Part shown: in pieces, positions 23,234-32,899 of the stretch
Position numbering within the stretch: position 1 is the stretch's first letter
Layout: each line of letters starts with the position of its first letter
NCBI GenBank assembly: GCA_964017065.1
Contig: OZ024783.1
Location: 16,564,561-16,628,560, forward strand
Length of the DNA: 64,000 bases
Reading direction: 5' to 3'
Source: Haliclona indistincta
Taxonomy: Eukaryota; Porifera; Demospongiae; Haplosclerida; Chalinidae
Made by a program: the position numbers and the translations under genes
Notes under the pieces: model-generated
Databases searched by the model: none
Seen by the model: the letters and a program-made list of their open reading frames with translations, nothing else
What the model was told of the DNA's origin: nothing

Positions 23234-23803
23234 ATGGATGATTCTAAGAGTCGAGTGAGTTTCTTCAGTCATGCCATCGACAGGAGTGCACTAAAACCAG
23301 GAGACCACATCTATGTTCGCAGGTTCTGCTACTCACATCATGGCGTTTACACTGGAGACCCTGAATACGAGGTGATACACCTATCAGGCGAATCATCCAA
23401 GAAAAAAAGTGCCAAGGTGCGAGCTTGCACTCTAGACGAGTTCCTGGATGGCGGTCAACTGCGACTGGTGGCTTATGGAGTCTCTATCCTGACTCGTTTA
23501 GTCAAACTACGAGGTACTTGTCACTACAGTAACTGCCGCAGTGCAGATCGTGTCCTAAAAACCGCCGATTTCTACGTCGAGAAACCGGAGACATGGGGTG
23601 AATACAACCTGTTGGTCAATAATTGCGAACACTTCTCGTATTATTGCAAGACATGGAAGAACGGTGCTGCTCAAATAGAGGGAGAGATTGGATTATTTAC
23701 GTCCTCATTAAGACACACTGATACATGTACAGATATTCAAGAAGATTATTATGAGGATTATGTCGATCTGGAGTATTCCACAGAATATAGCAGGACTAGC
23801 TAA
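23234..23803 (+). CDS. LRAT-domain protein A (NlpC/P60-like acyltransferase or thiol hydrolase)
   Basis: A single-exon frame of 189 residues. It has the two signatures of the LRAT family: PGDHIYVRR with HHGVYTGD (His35/His36), and NNCEHFSYYCKT with the putative nucleophile Cys131. LRAT-family enzymes use a Cys-His pair to move or remove acyl groups on lipids such as phospholipids or retinol. The particular substrate here cannot be read from sequence. No C-terminal hydrophobic anchor is evident; the tail is acidic and tyrosine-rich. A TATA box lies at 23183 and AATAAA at 24023-24028. The paralogue at 32336-32899 shares the whole domain, and about 95 bp of similar sequence follows each gene (near 24090 and 33070), so they arose by segmental duplication. 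Confidence 0.85.
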   Translation: MDDSKSRVSFFSHAIDRSALKPGDHIYVRRFCYSHHGVYTGDPEYEVIHLSGESSKKKSAKVRACTLDEFLDGGQLRLVAYGVSILTRLVKLRGTCHYSNCRSADRVLKTADFYVEKPETWGEYNLLVNNCEHFSYYCKTWKNGAAQIEGEIGLFTSSLRHTDTCTDIQEDYYEDYVDLEYSTEYSRTS

Positions 23804-24397
23804 AGTGGGTATCTGAAGTATTTTGCTCACCCAACACAAAGTCAAGATAGTTATGATACCTTATCTATACAAGCAAAAATATCTACGCTATGGGTACCTC
23901 GTGATTGATCTCTGCTGCTGAAATGACTGAATCATGACTTAACATGACTTTACACACACCTATTCTGTATACATGCTATTCTTAGCAACAAACACAATTT
24001 TATCTTTTTGTACCATCAATTTAATAAAAATATTTTTTGAATAATACAGGAAGTATGATAATGATCGATATATAGATAATAATCATCACTGCATGGTCAG
24101 ATGATGAGCCATGCCAGCCAAGAATGGAGGATGAGTCCATTGTGAGTAGAGGCCAAAAAAGCCGATCAAGTCATCACTATAACTGTCCCTGCAGTGTGGA
24201 GAGACTGGCTACTGTGGGTTATATAGTCAAAAATAACAGAACATTAAGCTGTTAAGCTTATAACAACATCATTCCATAAAGCATAATACTCTAAATCTAT
24301 GTACTTTTGTGTAAATGTCAAACTTGAACTGAAACCAGGCTAAATATATCTCTCATTTAGCGACGAACTCAAAGAATGTATTATGCATGCTATTATG
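23804..24397. other. 3' flank of LRAT gene A
   Basis: It contains AATAAA at 24023-24028 and, at about 24090-24215, sequence similar to the flank of LRAT gene B at about 33070-33180. Nothing else is supported. Confidence 0.5.
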
Positions 24398-24481
24398 ATC
24401 AGGATGGCCGAGTGGTCTAAGGCGCTGCGTTCAGGTCGCAGTCTACTCTTGTAGGCGTGGGTTCGAATCCCACTTCTGACA
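24398..24481 (+). tRNA. tRNA-Leu (anticodon CAG)
   Basis: The cloverleaf is visible. D-arm TGGCCGAGTGGTCTAAGGC. Anticodon stem CTGCG/CGCAG with loop TTCAGGT and anticodon CAG at 24432-24434. A long variable arm is typical of leucine tRNAs. T-arm GTGGGTTCGAATCCCAC. The discriminator base is A. There is no intron. A run of T follows from 24487 and fits a polymerase III terminator. The acceptor stem pairs 6 of 7: position 1 is A opposite C72, where G:C is expected, so function is likely but not certain. Confidence 0.9.
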
Positions 24482-26079
24482 TAATTATTTTTATATTTAT
24501 TATTTTGCTAAAAAGAACATTATAGGCTGAAAAAAAATTGTGTGTTATGTGCCGTTGCCCTGTATAAAAGTGATTGACTATCAGCAATCAAACAGCGCTT
24601 GTGAAAGCGAAAATAAGTTGAAAATTTCAAATTTCAGCATTTTACGGTATTCGTGATTGACCTTAAATTGTTGATGATTAACAAAATTGTAGTGTATTAG
24701 CTACAACCCGTATCGCAACAGTGTACCAAAGTATCTTGGATCCGAACTGAACCAACAACACACTTACAATGCATTTATACACACAGAGGAGCTACATGAT
24801 ATGACAGGAGTTTGTGACTTTACAATGACAGGAGTTTGTGACTTTATACAATGAGTTTACAAGACACACAATGGTTCAGTCAGAACGGAGCCAGACACTA
24901 CAAAAATTAATTTAGCGAACTCTTGCCATCATTTTTTTTCTATTTGCTATACCTTTTCTTTAAACAAATAATGTTCCTAGCTCTATAATTTATTATAGCT
25001 GTAGAATAGAGAAAAACGACAATAAAAATTGATTCGCAATCACTCTTTTAGCGAAACTTTGGGCCATAAGAGAGAGCACAAGAGGGACGGAAGATAAATT
25101 AAGGTGGGGGCTCGAGACATAATTAATATAATTATATATTATATATAATTATACAATTATACACATAACTATTATAACAGACTATAGTTTTTATTTACTG
25201 TTGTACATAACACGTACAAAACAAGACAGATTAAACCTCCATGTACCGGCAACTTGTTCAATATGAAAAGGAACTGTTTATATGACTAGGTTCACTCAGA
25301 TTCTCATAAAAACAATAATTATTTCAAAACAATGTACGTGTTATAATAATTAATGTCAACTTCTCCTGATCTAGCTCAGGGTGCTGGAGCACATCAGAAT
25401 TATTTGCACAACAACCTTTTTTCATGTAAAATGCAGTGGCAAGCAAGCAGATTATAATAGCGAATTCGAAGTTCCTTGCAACCTGCATGGAGGGTGGCAA
25501 AATACAGAACTATCTACTGAACAACGATTGCAAAGATAACCGACCAACATCTTGTCCAGCAAAGATTAATAGAACTATTAAAATATTTACCAATTCACTG
25601 TATTTTTGTCAAAGCAAGAAATACTGCTGTATGACATGAAAACTGTGACTAGACATCTTATACAGAGTGATATGAACAAAGTGATGAACCAACAGCACTA
25701 TTTATTATTATAGCTGAGTGATTACTGGAATGAAAGATACTGACCATGACTACCACTACTATAGCTTGTAGTCTAAGTCAACTCAGTCTAGACATGATCT
25801 AGCTGTCACTGTATGGTTCATAATATGGTGTTATATCAACCAATGAATTTAACTAGGACATGATCAGACAACAGCGAGCATATAGCCTATATGCATGAGT
25901 ATATAGAGTATAGCCGAGATGAGGCTAAGTTGGGCTTTACATTGCACAGTGCATGGAACCTTTATTACGAACAAGTTGGGAAGTGCTTTTTTTCATTATA
26001 GGAGGTGTCTCTTTCAATCTGTATTATGAACACTCACATGATCAGTTAGAGAGGTTCCACTGTAACACTTGAGACTGGC
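24482..26079. other. AT-rich non-coding stretch
   Basis: A local ATAATTATATATTATATATAATTAT palindromic run lies near 25120-25155. No gene, structured RNA or element end could be supported. Short open frames lack coding character. Confidence 0.45.
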
Positions 26080-26195
26080 CCTGCACACGAGGTGATAATT
26101 ACTGGTTGTTCCTTGAGGCCAAAAATCACATGTCAAGATGCTAGCTTAAGCCAGCACTCTAGATGAATTAGATCCTGGATGAGGGCAAGTGTGCT
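26080..26195 (+). pseudogene. Relic of a third LRAT-domain gene
   Basis: The stretch aligns by eye with the middle of the LRAT genes: CACGAGGT near 26097, then AGGCCAAAAATC, then GCACTCTAGATGAATTAGATCCTGGATG matching the segment that encodes CTLDEFLDGG in the intact copies. Frame and length are degraded, and the similarity stops at the foldback beginning at 26196. It is a decayed fragment of the local LRAT cluster. Confidence 0.5.
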
Positions 26196-26381
26196 ACAGC
26201 TGATTGCAGCAAACTTGACTCTCAGTTTTGACAAACAGACTACAAGGACTGTTAATTTGTGGTCAACACCACACCTCTCCCTATACTAGCATGTACAGGG
26301 AGAGGTGTGGTGTAGACCACAAATATGAGTCCCTTGTAGTCTGTTTGTCAAAACTGAGTCAAGTTTGCTGCAATCAGCTGT
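26196..26381. repeat. Foldback interrupting the LRAT relic
   Basis: Inverted halves (ACAGCTGATTGCAGCAAACT and complement at the outer ends; CACCACACCTCTCCCT and complement near the loop at about 26287). Non-coding. Confidence 0.7.
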
Positions 26382-26762
26382 AAGTGACATAATATGAAGT
26401 TTCTCTTTTACTCACCTAATCAAACTACCGTATAATTATCTACTGAGCTGGTACTTGCCAATCCTACTCTAATGCATAATAAGTATTATACTGATGCAGC
26501 TGAGTTGCCAGCATGCTGCAAAAAAATTGTTTCATTGAACTCTATGTTGATGTACATACTGCTCAGCACCAGTTGGGTCAACACTATAATACTTTTGCAA
26601 AAGCATGCATGGTTGTTTTGCCAAACTTATTTGTGCAAGCAGGGGAGATACCCTGGGATTTCCCCTCAACCATGAATAATTAATTGTCTGATAAAACATC
26701 AGGCACTTACATGATTTGAAATAGCTGAAATTCATGATCCTGAAGAATGAAATACAGTGCAT
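26382..26762. other. Non-coding stretch
   Basis: About 26640-26700 shares GGGATTTCCCCTCA and nearby bases with about 23050. No gene is supported. Confidence 0.4.
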
Positions 26763-26772
26763 GTAGATAGCC

Positions 26773-26820
26773 TAGCCTCGTACCCAGGCTCTTGCTCACG
26801 TAAGAGCCTGGTGACCACTG
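26773..26820 (+). repeat. Left terminal inverted repeat of the AcademH-like element
   Basis: It matches the reverse complement of 31859-31904. The first 21 bases are identical and the remainder is mostly so (AGAGCCTGGTGA core). Confidence 0.9.
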
Positions 26821-26930
26821 TTTTAATTGGATTGCATTTTTGCCGACATTCCGGCAAAATCGAACACGTTTGTTTACCTCCGTGTATGTATTGACGTATA
26901 CTAACGTCACTTGTAGAATTCTAGAACGAG

Positions 26931-28321
26931 ATGGCTGAATTCGAGAGCTCGATATCCTACGGCTTAGAGCGCCTGGGATACACAGACACAAACTTCTCCC
27001 TCAAGCCAGAGCAAAAGGCAGCAGTTCAACATCTGTATAATGGACGGGATGTGTTTGTTTGGCTCCCAACAGGATTCGGGAAGAGCTTGTGCTATGAAAT
27101 ACTACCTTTTGTGCATGATCATAGTAAACGTGGATGTAGTGACAAGAGTCTCGTTATTGTTGTGTCTCCATTGGTGTCATTAATGATCGATCAAACTCAA
27201 TGTCTGAGAAAAAGGGAGTTAAAGCAGCAATTTTATCCACAGCAGCTAGCAAAGTAGACAAGACCCTTTTGGCAACAGATGATGATCTTTCAACTTGCAG
27301 TTTGTTCTTTTGTGCTCCAGAGGCCATTATGTGTAGCAAGTGGAGAGAGGATTTGCAGAGGCCAACTGTAATGAATAGAGTTGTGGCAGTAACCATTGAT
27401 GAAGCACACTGTGTTTCTAAGTGGTAAGTGTTTTCTGACAGTGTTTGCAAATAATATTATTATTGAACAATATTCATCTATCTATACAGGAGTCGTGATT
27501 TCAGACCATCTTATGGACGGCTTAGTGAGTTAAGAGCAATTGTGCCCAAAGATACACCATATTTGGCATGCACGGCTACGGTAACACGAAAAGTTCGCGA
27601 AGAGGTTGTACGTAATCTTGAGATGCTTGACTGTGAATTTGTATGTGCTTCTCCTGATAGACCAAATATTTCTTATCAGGTCTGTCGACGTGGCGACATA
27701 GAAAATGATATGGCACAAATAGTCACTTGTTTAAAGAATGACCAACTCTCTTCTCCACGTGTCATTGTGTACTGTCGTTCTTTGGACATGTGTGCCAATC
27801 TGTACTCTCACTTTCTTTTTGAACTAGGAAAGAAATCTTATTTCCCACTAGGTGCTGATGAAGTTTGTAGCAATCGTTTGTTTGGTATGTTTCATGCTCA
27901 TACACCACAGCATAACAAGAATGTTATCATGAAGAGCCTGGCAAAACCTGATGGAGTAGTGAGGGTGGTCTTTGCAACGGTGGCTATAGGTATGGGAGTT
28001 GATCTGAGGGATGTCAAAACTATCATACACTATGGTGCCCCCCACTCTATTGATGACTACTTTCAGGAGAGTGGAAGGGGTGGAAGGTCAGGCCAACCTG
28101 CCAAATCTATTGTGTACTGGAGTCCAGTCGATTGTCCAAATCGAAAACAATTGTCTTCAACTCGTGATCATGAAGTAGCAGCTGTCAGGAAATATCTTGT
28201 AAATACCTCTGTGTGCCGCCGACAGCTTCTTCTTCAACACTTTGATTCCTCTTGCAATAGTCATGATGAAAATTCTGATGTTTGTTGTGATGTGTGCAGT
28301 GCCCTTGATGCAACTAACTAA
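26931..28321 (+). CDS. RecQ-like DNA helicase of the transposon (one frameshift)
   Basis: Two exons, 26931-27423 and 27490-28321, with a 66-bp GTAAGT...ACAG intron splitting the Trp codon of CVSKW. The ATG sits 158 bp inside the transposon end. Superfamily 2 motifs are in order: I LPTGFGKSLCYE, II IDEAHCVSKW, III LACTATVT, IV VIVYCRS, V VVFATVAIGMGVD, VI QESGRGGRSGQ. A RecQ-type zinc site closes it (LLLQHFDSSC ... CCDVC), and there are no winged-helix or HRDC domains. The full product would be about 441 residues. One base appears missing in the A-run at 27209-27213, which shifts the frame; this could be a real mutation or a sequencing error. Its likely job is to unwind DNA during transposition of the host element, inferred from co-location with the transposase. 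Confidence 0.85.
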
Positions 28322-28419
28322 CTTTAATTCCCTTTGGCTATATAACACTTAAATAATTGTTTGTGTATGCATGATGATTATAAATTGCTGAATGGTTGTA
28401 ATTGTGATATGTTACTTTT

Positions 28420-31400
28420 CTAGTACATTATGTTCTCCCAACTGTCAAATAGTATAGCTTGTTCTTCACTGTACTGTTCGATGCTTTCTTCAACATTCTC
28501 CCAAGTATCATCATCATCATCATCCTCATAATACTCTGGTTCTTCATCTTCTTCTTCCACCAATTTTCTTTTCTCAAAATCTTTTTTCTTCTTGTCTATC
28601 CATTCAATCACCTTATTTTTTTCAAGTCCACTAATGGGATTTAAGCTAATCTTTTTGTAAGCATTATGTTTCCTGCCTGGAAGAATTCGAAGTAGATCAT
28701 TTGTTTGCACAATGTTGATTACTTTGTTTACATCACCAGCGTCTGATCGAGTGGAGTGTGCTGTGGTTTGAACTGGCACACCTGACTCACGATCATATTG
28801 CTTACAGATAGCATGTATGCCACTGACAGAACGTGCTGCTGTCTGAAGTGCTTTCTCAGTTAAATTTGGTCCCATACAACAAATGATTTTCTTGACTATC
28901 TTCACTACATGTTCATTGTACAGGTCATTTGGTATATTATTGCCTTCACCTCCTCGTGTGTTAACGAAACGGTCCCACTTTACCTGGTGTGCAAGCTGTG
29001 GTGATAGAAGTACCTTGGCTTGGAGCTGAAATCTAAGAGCTTCTAAGGCATATTTTGTTCTGCCAGACGCCTTGAAATGCGGAATTAGAAGTCTCCAACA
29101 ACGAAAAACTCGTTCTCCGTCTCCCTCTGCCCAGGCATCTCTAAATTCAATCAACATTGAACCGTAGTGGCATAAAACTCTTGCATAATTGTAGATGTGA
29201 TCCTCTGTGTCAGCCACATTGCCATAGCTAGTTATGTCCATCAGTGTGCATCTCTCCACAACTTGTTCAGCCAGCTGACGGACGTATTCCCATTGCTGCT
29301 CAACTGAAGTAAAGTGTGGCAGTTGTATGCGGTCATCAAATTTCTTAATGCCAAGTATGTCAAACGCACATGAAAGCATATGTCCTTTTACCACAGTTGT
29401 TACGAAATCTAAATTTGCGTCAACAGCTTTTTTAGGATCTGCTGTTACGGTTTTGCGATTCAGAAGGCTCTTAAGGTATCCAAGTGTCCCATAATCCTTT
29501 GAAGATTTTCCATACAACTTCTTCCATACAACCTGAACATGGATGGAAACATTTCAAATTACATGAATCAGATTATTTCTAACAACTTACCGAAAGTAGG
29601 CACACCATGCAATGCCAGTCTTCAGTGACTGGTTGGAGAATGCCAAGTCTTTCGCGAACTGTATTTCCATCCATTACATGCCGTTGAGCGCCAAATTGTC
29701 TTTCGCAAGTTAATTGGTCACCTCCTGATAATAACCTTCGTTCTTCACAGTAGTCACTCCCAAGATAATTTTGCATTGTTGTCATGATGTCGATCATGTC
29801 GCCGTGGCATGCTTCATTCTTTAAAAGAACATCTACTACAAGTCTACAACAACACTTGACTTAGCAGTCATTTCCTTGGAGTACTGGTGTTTGATATGGC
29901 TTGGTACTGCTTTAGAAAAAGTCTTGAGGCCTTCGATGTACTTGGTTAAGTACCTGCTTACTATAACAACCATGTTCAGCTTCACTGATTGTATGTCATC
30001 AGTTGTTGGTAAAAGAGAGTCTGACTCAATCGAAAGACTGCCAATGCAACCGGTGTGACTCAGGGTAGGATTAGCTGTGCGATTACGACCAGCGAGTATG
30101 CTGTACATATGAACAAGTTCTCCTTGATGGTCAGACCTCACATCTCGAACACCCCTCTTCTTGTCCACATTGTCCCCCCAAAATCTGAATGGTACATTAT
30201 CGGATATCCATTCTGACATGGGTGCTGTATGTAACTTGCTAATCTCCTCAACATTACGAAGCGTCTCCTTGTAGCTCACACACACAGCAACTTGGTTAAG
30301 ACGTGTGTATACCTGTAACATCATGCATGAATAATAATTAACTAACACATCATTTTAAGTGTAGTACCTGTTTTTCTGCACGTGAATAGTATAGAAGAAA
30401 TGAGATCATGGATTGAACTCCGCACATTTCCCTGTTCCTCTCTTTCAAAAGAACAGCACACGTCATGCAAATCCCAGGAAAGTGTGCTTCGGCTACTTTC
30501 TTCTTGTTCCTGTGATCGCTGTGAGAAACGAGTGAGTAAAGAATACGATATAGAGTGGGTGCTTTAGATGAAAGTTCATCTATCAGGCAATTCCACTTGA
30601 AATTTCTCATTTCAACGACGCTAATCTTGCGGAATAGAGAACAACTTTGTGGATTTCGCTGGCAGAGAACAGAACATTCGGAATCAATAGATTTTATTAC
30701 CAGCTGAAGAACATGGTCTGCAAGTTGTTCGTTGTCCAAAATAGCTTTGGCAATTGATGGCATATTCCCTTTTCCTAAAGCTTCTCCTACTTGGCACAGT
30801 GAATTTGGTAGAACATATGTTACAGTACTGCTATCCGATGCAGACAAGACAGATATCTGCATAATTGTAATAATTATTATAATGTGATCATTATTGTAAG
30901 AATGAATACTGACCTTCACAGATAAAGTTGCGTCTGGTTCAGTGGCTACCGAGACAGAGTTTGAGTTTGTTGGTTCTGTGAGCACATGAGCAGTCGGAAG
31001 AGAAAGAGATAATGCACTCATTTCTGTTGAAAGAGGAATAATTGCAGAATCGTCTGACTGAGTGTGTATCTCTGTAGCAGAAATGAGCAAAGAACAGGCA
31101 GGTGCATTCATCTCATACGTAGAGTGAGGAAGAGTACTACTGTTCGTTCGATCGGTAGAGATAGCACTAGGAGTATCACAAGATTCTGAATCAGTACTAG
31201 TGGAAGATGCCTGACAAGTAGGTGCAGGAACACAAGAGTGAAGTGTAGTTGTAGAGACCGTTGTAAGTTGATTACCAACGACCATAGGACTTGGTGGTAG
31301 TGCCACTAGTCCTGCATGAGAGAGTTAGTCATGAGTTAGCAAAAATACGCATCATCTCATAGCATACCTTGGGAAAAATCCAGCTGCCTTCTGGAGAGGT

Positions 31401-31755
31401 GCCTTTTCGATGATGGTCTCTCTCTAAGCGTATCCGGAGAGACACCAATATTTCCACTCGATTCTTTCCTTCTCTTAAGGGAACCCTCACTTAAAAGCGA
31501 CTTCCTGGACTCCCTGGCTTGAACACGAAAGTTTTCCAGATCAGTACCTGCTTTTTCCAGTCCATCAAATCGTCTTTTGCACTTCTTGCAAATATGGCCC
31601 GGAAGATCATCATCGCGGTCTATACAAACATCCAAAAGCTCAGAAATTCTTCCTGCCAGATTTTGACTAACAGCAGAGTTAGTAAATAGCGACAAACAAC
31701 CAGTGGGTATCGCCTTTGTCTTGCATAGTCTACAGATCAAAGTAGTAGTAGCCAT
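28420..31755 (-). CDS. Putative Academ-type transposase with N-terminal zinc finger (one frameshift)
   Basis: Five exons on the minus strand: 31755-31368, 31311-30914, 30856-30368, 30312-29591 and 29532-28420. All introns are 55-58 bp with GT-AG borders. The spliced length is 3110 nt, one short of a multiple of three, which agrees with a single base loss near 29831-29843. Intact it would have about 1036 residues. The start has paired CxxC sites (CRLC at 8-11, HICKKC at 54-59), like a ZAD-type zinc finger. Exon 3 holds GGDQLTCERQFGAQ followed by LQPVTEDWHCM, the pattern I associate with the DUF6589 family. The end is a highly acidic and lysine-rich tail. The third intron-like gap (30857-30913) is 57 bp and stop-free, so it could be retained. 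The catalytic triad was not proven. Confidence 0.7.
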
Positions 31756-31858
31756 TTTATTTCTGCTATGACGTCAGGCAATACTACTCAATAATGCTAC
31801 CATCGTCATTATTATCTCTCGCCCACGTACATCCTGTTTATAATTACGCGCATGCGCT

Positions 31859-31904
31859 GACAGTAGTCACCAGGCTCTATATTAAGAGCCTGGGTACGAG
31901 GCTA
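31859..31904 (-). repeat. Right terminal inverted repeat of the AcademH-like element
   Basis: It is the reverse complement of the left end and is followed at once by the second GTAGATAGCC at 31905-31914. Confidence 0.9.
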
Positions 31905-32059
31905 GTAGATAGCCATGAAATTTAGCCATAAGTTCACTTTGGGGTGTAATTTATTATACATTTAGGCTATAAGATGCTCACCAGGGCATGAAAAGCTAAA
32001 ATTTAAATTTTTCTAGGTATTTCTGTTATGGTTCGCAAATAATTATTATGTCCAGAACT

Positions 32060-32335
32060 CGATGTATGCATAATGAATATACTCACCATAGTATTGGCAG
32101 CACAAGACAGCTAGTTCTGCTGTTGCTGCTATAATAACTGAGACCATACTCTGCAAATTCTGCAGATTGCAGTATAGTACCATCACAATCTTTGCATGAG
32201 GGATGACAAACAGTGGATTGCACTAAAAATTGAATAATGAATACACTCACCATAGTATCAGCTAGTTCAGCTGCTGCCATATATAGACAATGCTCTGCAA
32301 ATCCTGCAGATTGCATAGTACCATAAACAATTGCG
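32060..32335. repeat. Tandemly repeated ~160-bp unit upstream of LRAT gene B
   Basis: Two copies of a segment running from AATGAATA(T/C)ACTCACCATAGTAT to GCAGATTGCA follow each other (about 32072-32170 and 32232-32325). On the minus strand each reads CTATGGTGAGTA, which resembles a splice donor after a short open stretch, so they could be duplicated exons of a minus-strand gene. That is unproven. A TATATAGA at about 32279 lies 57 bp upstream of the LRAT B start. Confidence 0.45.
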
Positions 32336-32899
32336 ATGGCGAAATCAGACGATTCCAAGACTCGAGTAGGCTACCTCAGCCACGCTATTGAAAGGAGTGC
32401 ACTAATGAAAGGAGACCACATCTATGTCCGCAGGTTTCCATTCTACACTCACCATGGAATATACATCGGAGATCCTAAACACGAGGTCATACATTTATCC
32501 GGTAGAAGCCGCTCTAAGAAGTCAGATGCCAAGGTGAGAACTTGCACTCTGGACGAATTCCTTGATGGCGGACAGCTGCAGTTAGTGGCTTATGGGGTTT
32601 CCTACTTGACACGCTTCATCAAGATATCTGGTACTTGTCACTCCAGCGATTGTCGCACTGCAGAACGTGTCCTGAAAACGGCTCTGTTCTACAACGCAGA
32701 CCCCGAGACATGGGGAGAATACGACTCGTTGGTTAACAATTACGAGCACTTCTTGTATTATTGCAAGACATGGAAGAACAGTTCTGCTCAAGTAGAGGGA
32801 ACTGCTGGCCTACTGACCTCATTAAGATACGATGAAGACATTGTTACTATAAAGGGAGATCGTGTCAGGTATACCCAAGCAATGATGCAAAAGACTTAA
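32336..32899 (+). CDS. LRAT-domain protein B, catalytic Cys replaced by Tyr
   Basis: An intact single-exon frame of 187 residues, clearly paralogous to LRAT gene A. It keeps GDHIYVRR, THHGIYIGDP, EVIHLSGRS, CTLDEFLDGGQL and the C-terminal YYCKTWKN. The motif that holds the nucleophile reads NNYEHF (Tyr136, codon TAC at 32741-32743) instead of NNCEHF. LRAT-family catalysis needs that Cys, so B is expected to be inactive as an acyltransferase or hydrolase unless another residue substitutes. The frame is otherwise uninterrupted and conserved, which suggests a retained non-catalytic role or a very recent loss. The N-terminus is two residues longer than in A. Similar flanking sequence follows at about 33070-33180. 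Confidence 0.82.
   Translation: MAKSDDSKTRVGYLSHAIERSALMKGDHIYVRRFPFYTHHGIYIGDPKHEVIHLSGRSRSKKSDAKVRTCTLDEFLDGGQLQLVAYGVSYLTRFIKISGTCHSSDCRTAERVLKTALFYNADPETWGEYDSLVNNYEHFLYYCKTWKNSSAQVEGTAGLLTSLRYDEDIVTIKGDRVRYTQAMMQKT

Larger units (their letters stand above)
26773..31904. mobile_element. 5.13-kb AcademH-like DNA transposon with helicase
   Basis: Terminal inverted repeats of about 46 bp begin TAGCCTCGTACCCAGGC at both ends. Each arm itself folds, because AGGCTCTT and AAGAGCCT flank a short loop. A perfect 10-bp duplication, GTAGATAGCC, flanks the element (26763-26772 and 31905-31914). It carries two convergent genes: a RecQ-like helicase (plus strand) and a five-exon zinc-finger/GGDQLT-motif protein (minus strand), with stops only 98 bp apart. 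From memory, the AcademH lineage of Academ transposons encodes a helicase beside the transposase and makes 9-10-bp duplications, which matches closely. Both genes carry one single-base frameshift, so this copy may be recently dead. Confidence 0.85.

Noticed and set aside
26931..28321. Cellular RecQ gene rather than a transposon gene
   Set aside because: It lies wholly between matched inverted ends with a 10-bp duplication, beside a transposase-like gene, and lacks the winged-helix and HRDC regions of cellular RecQ proteins.
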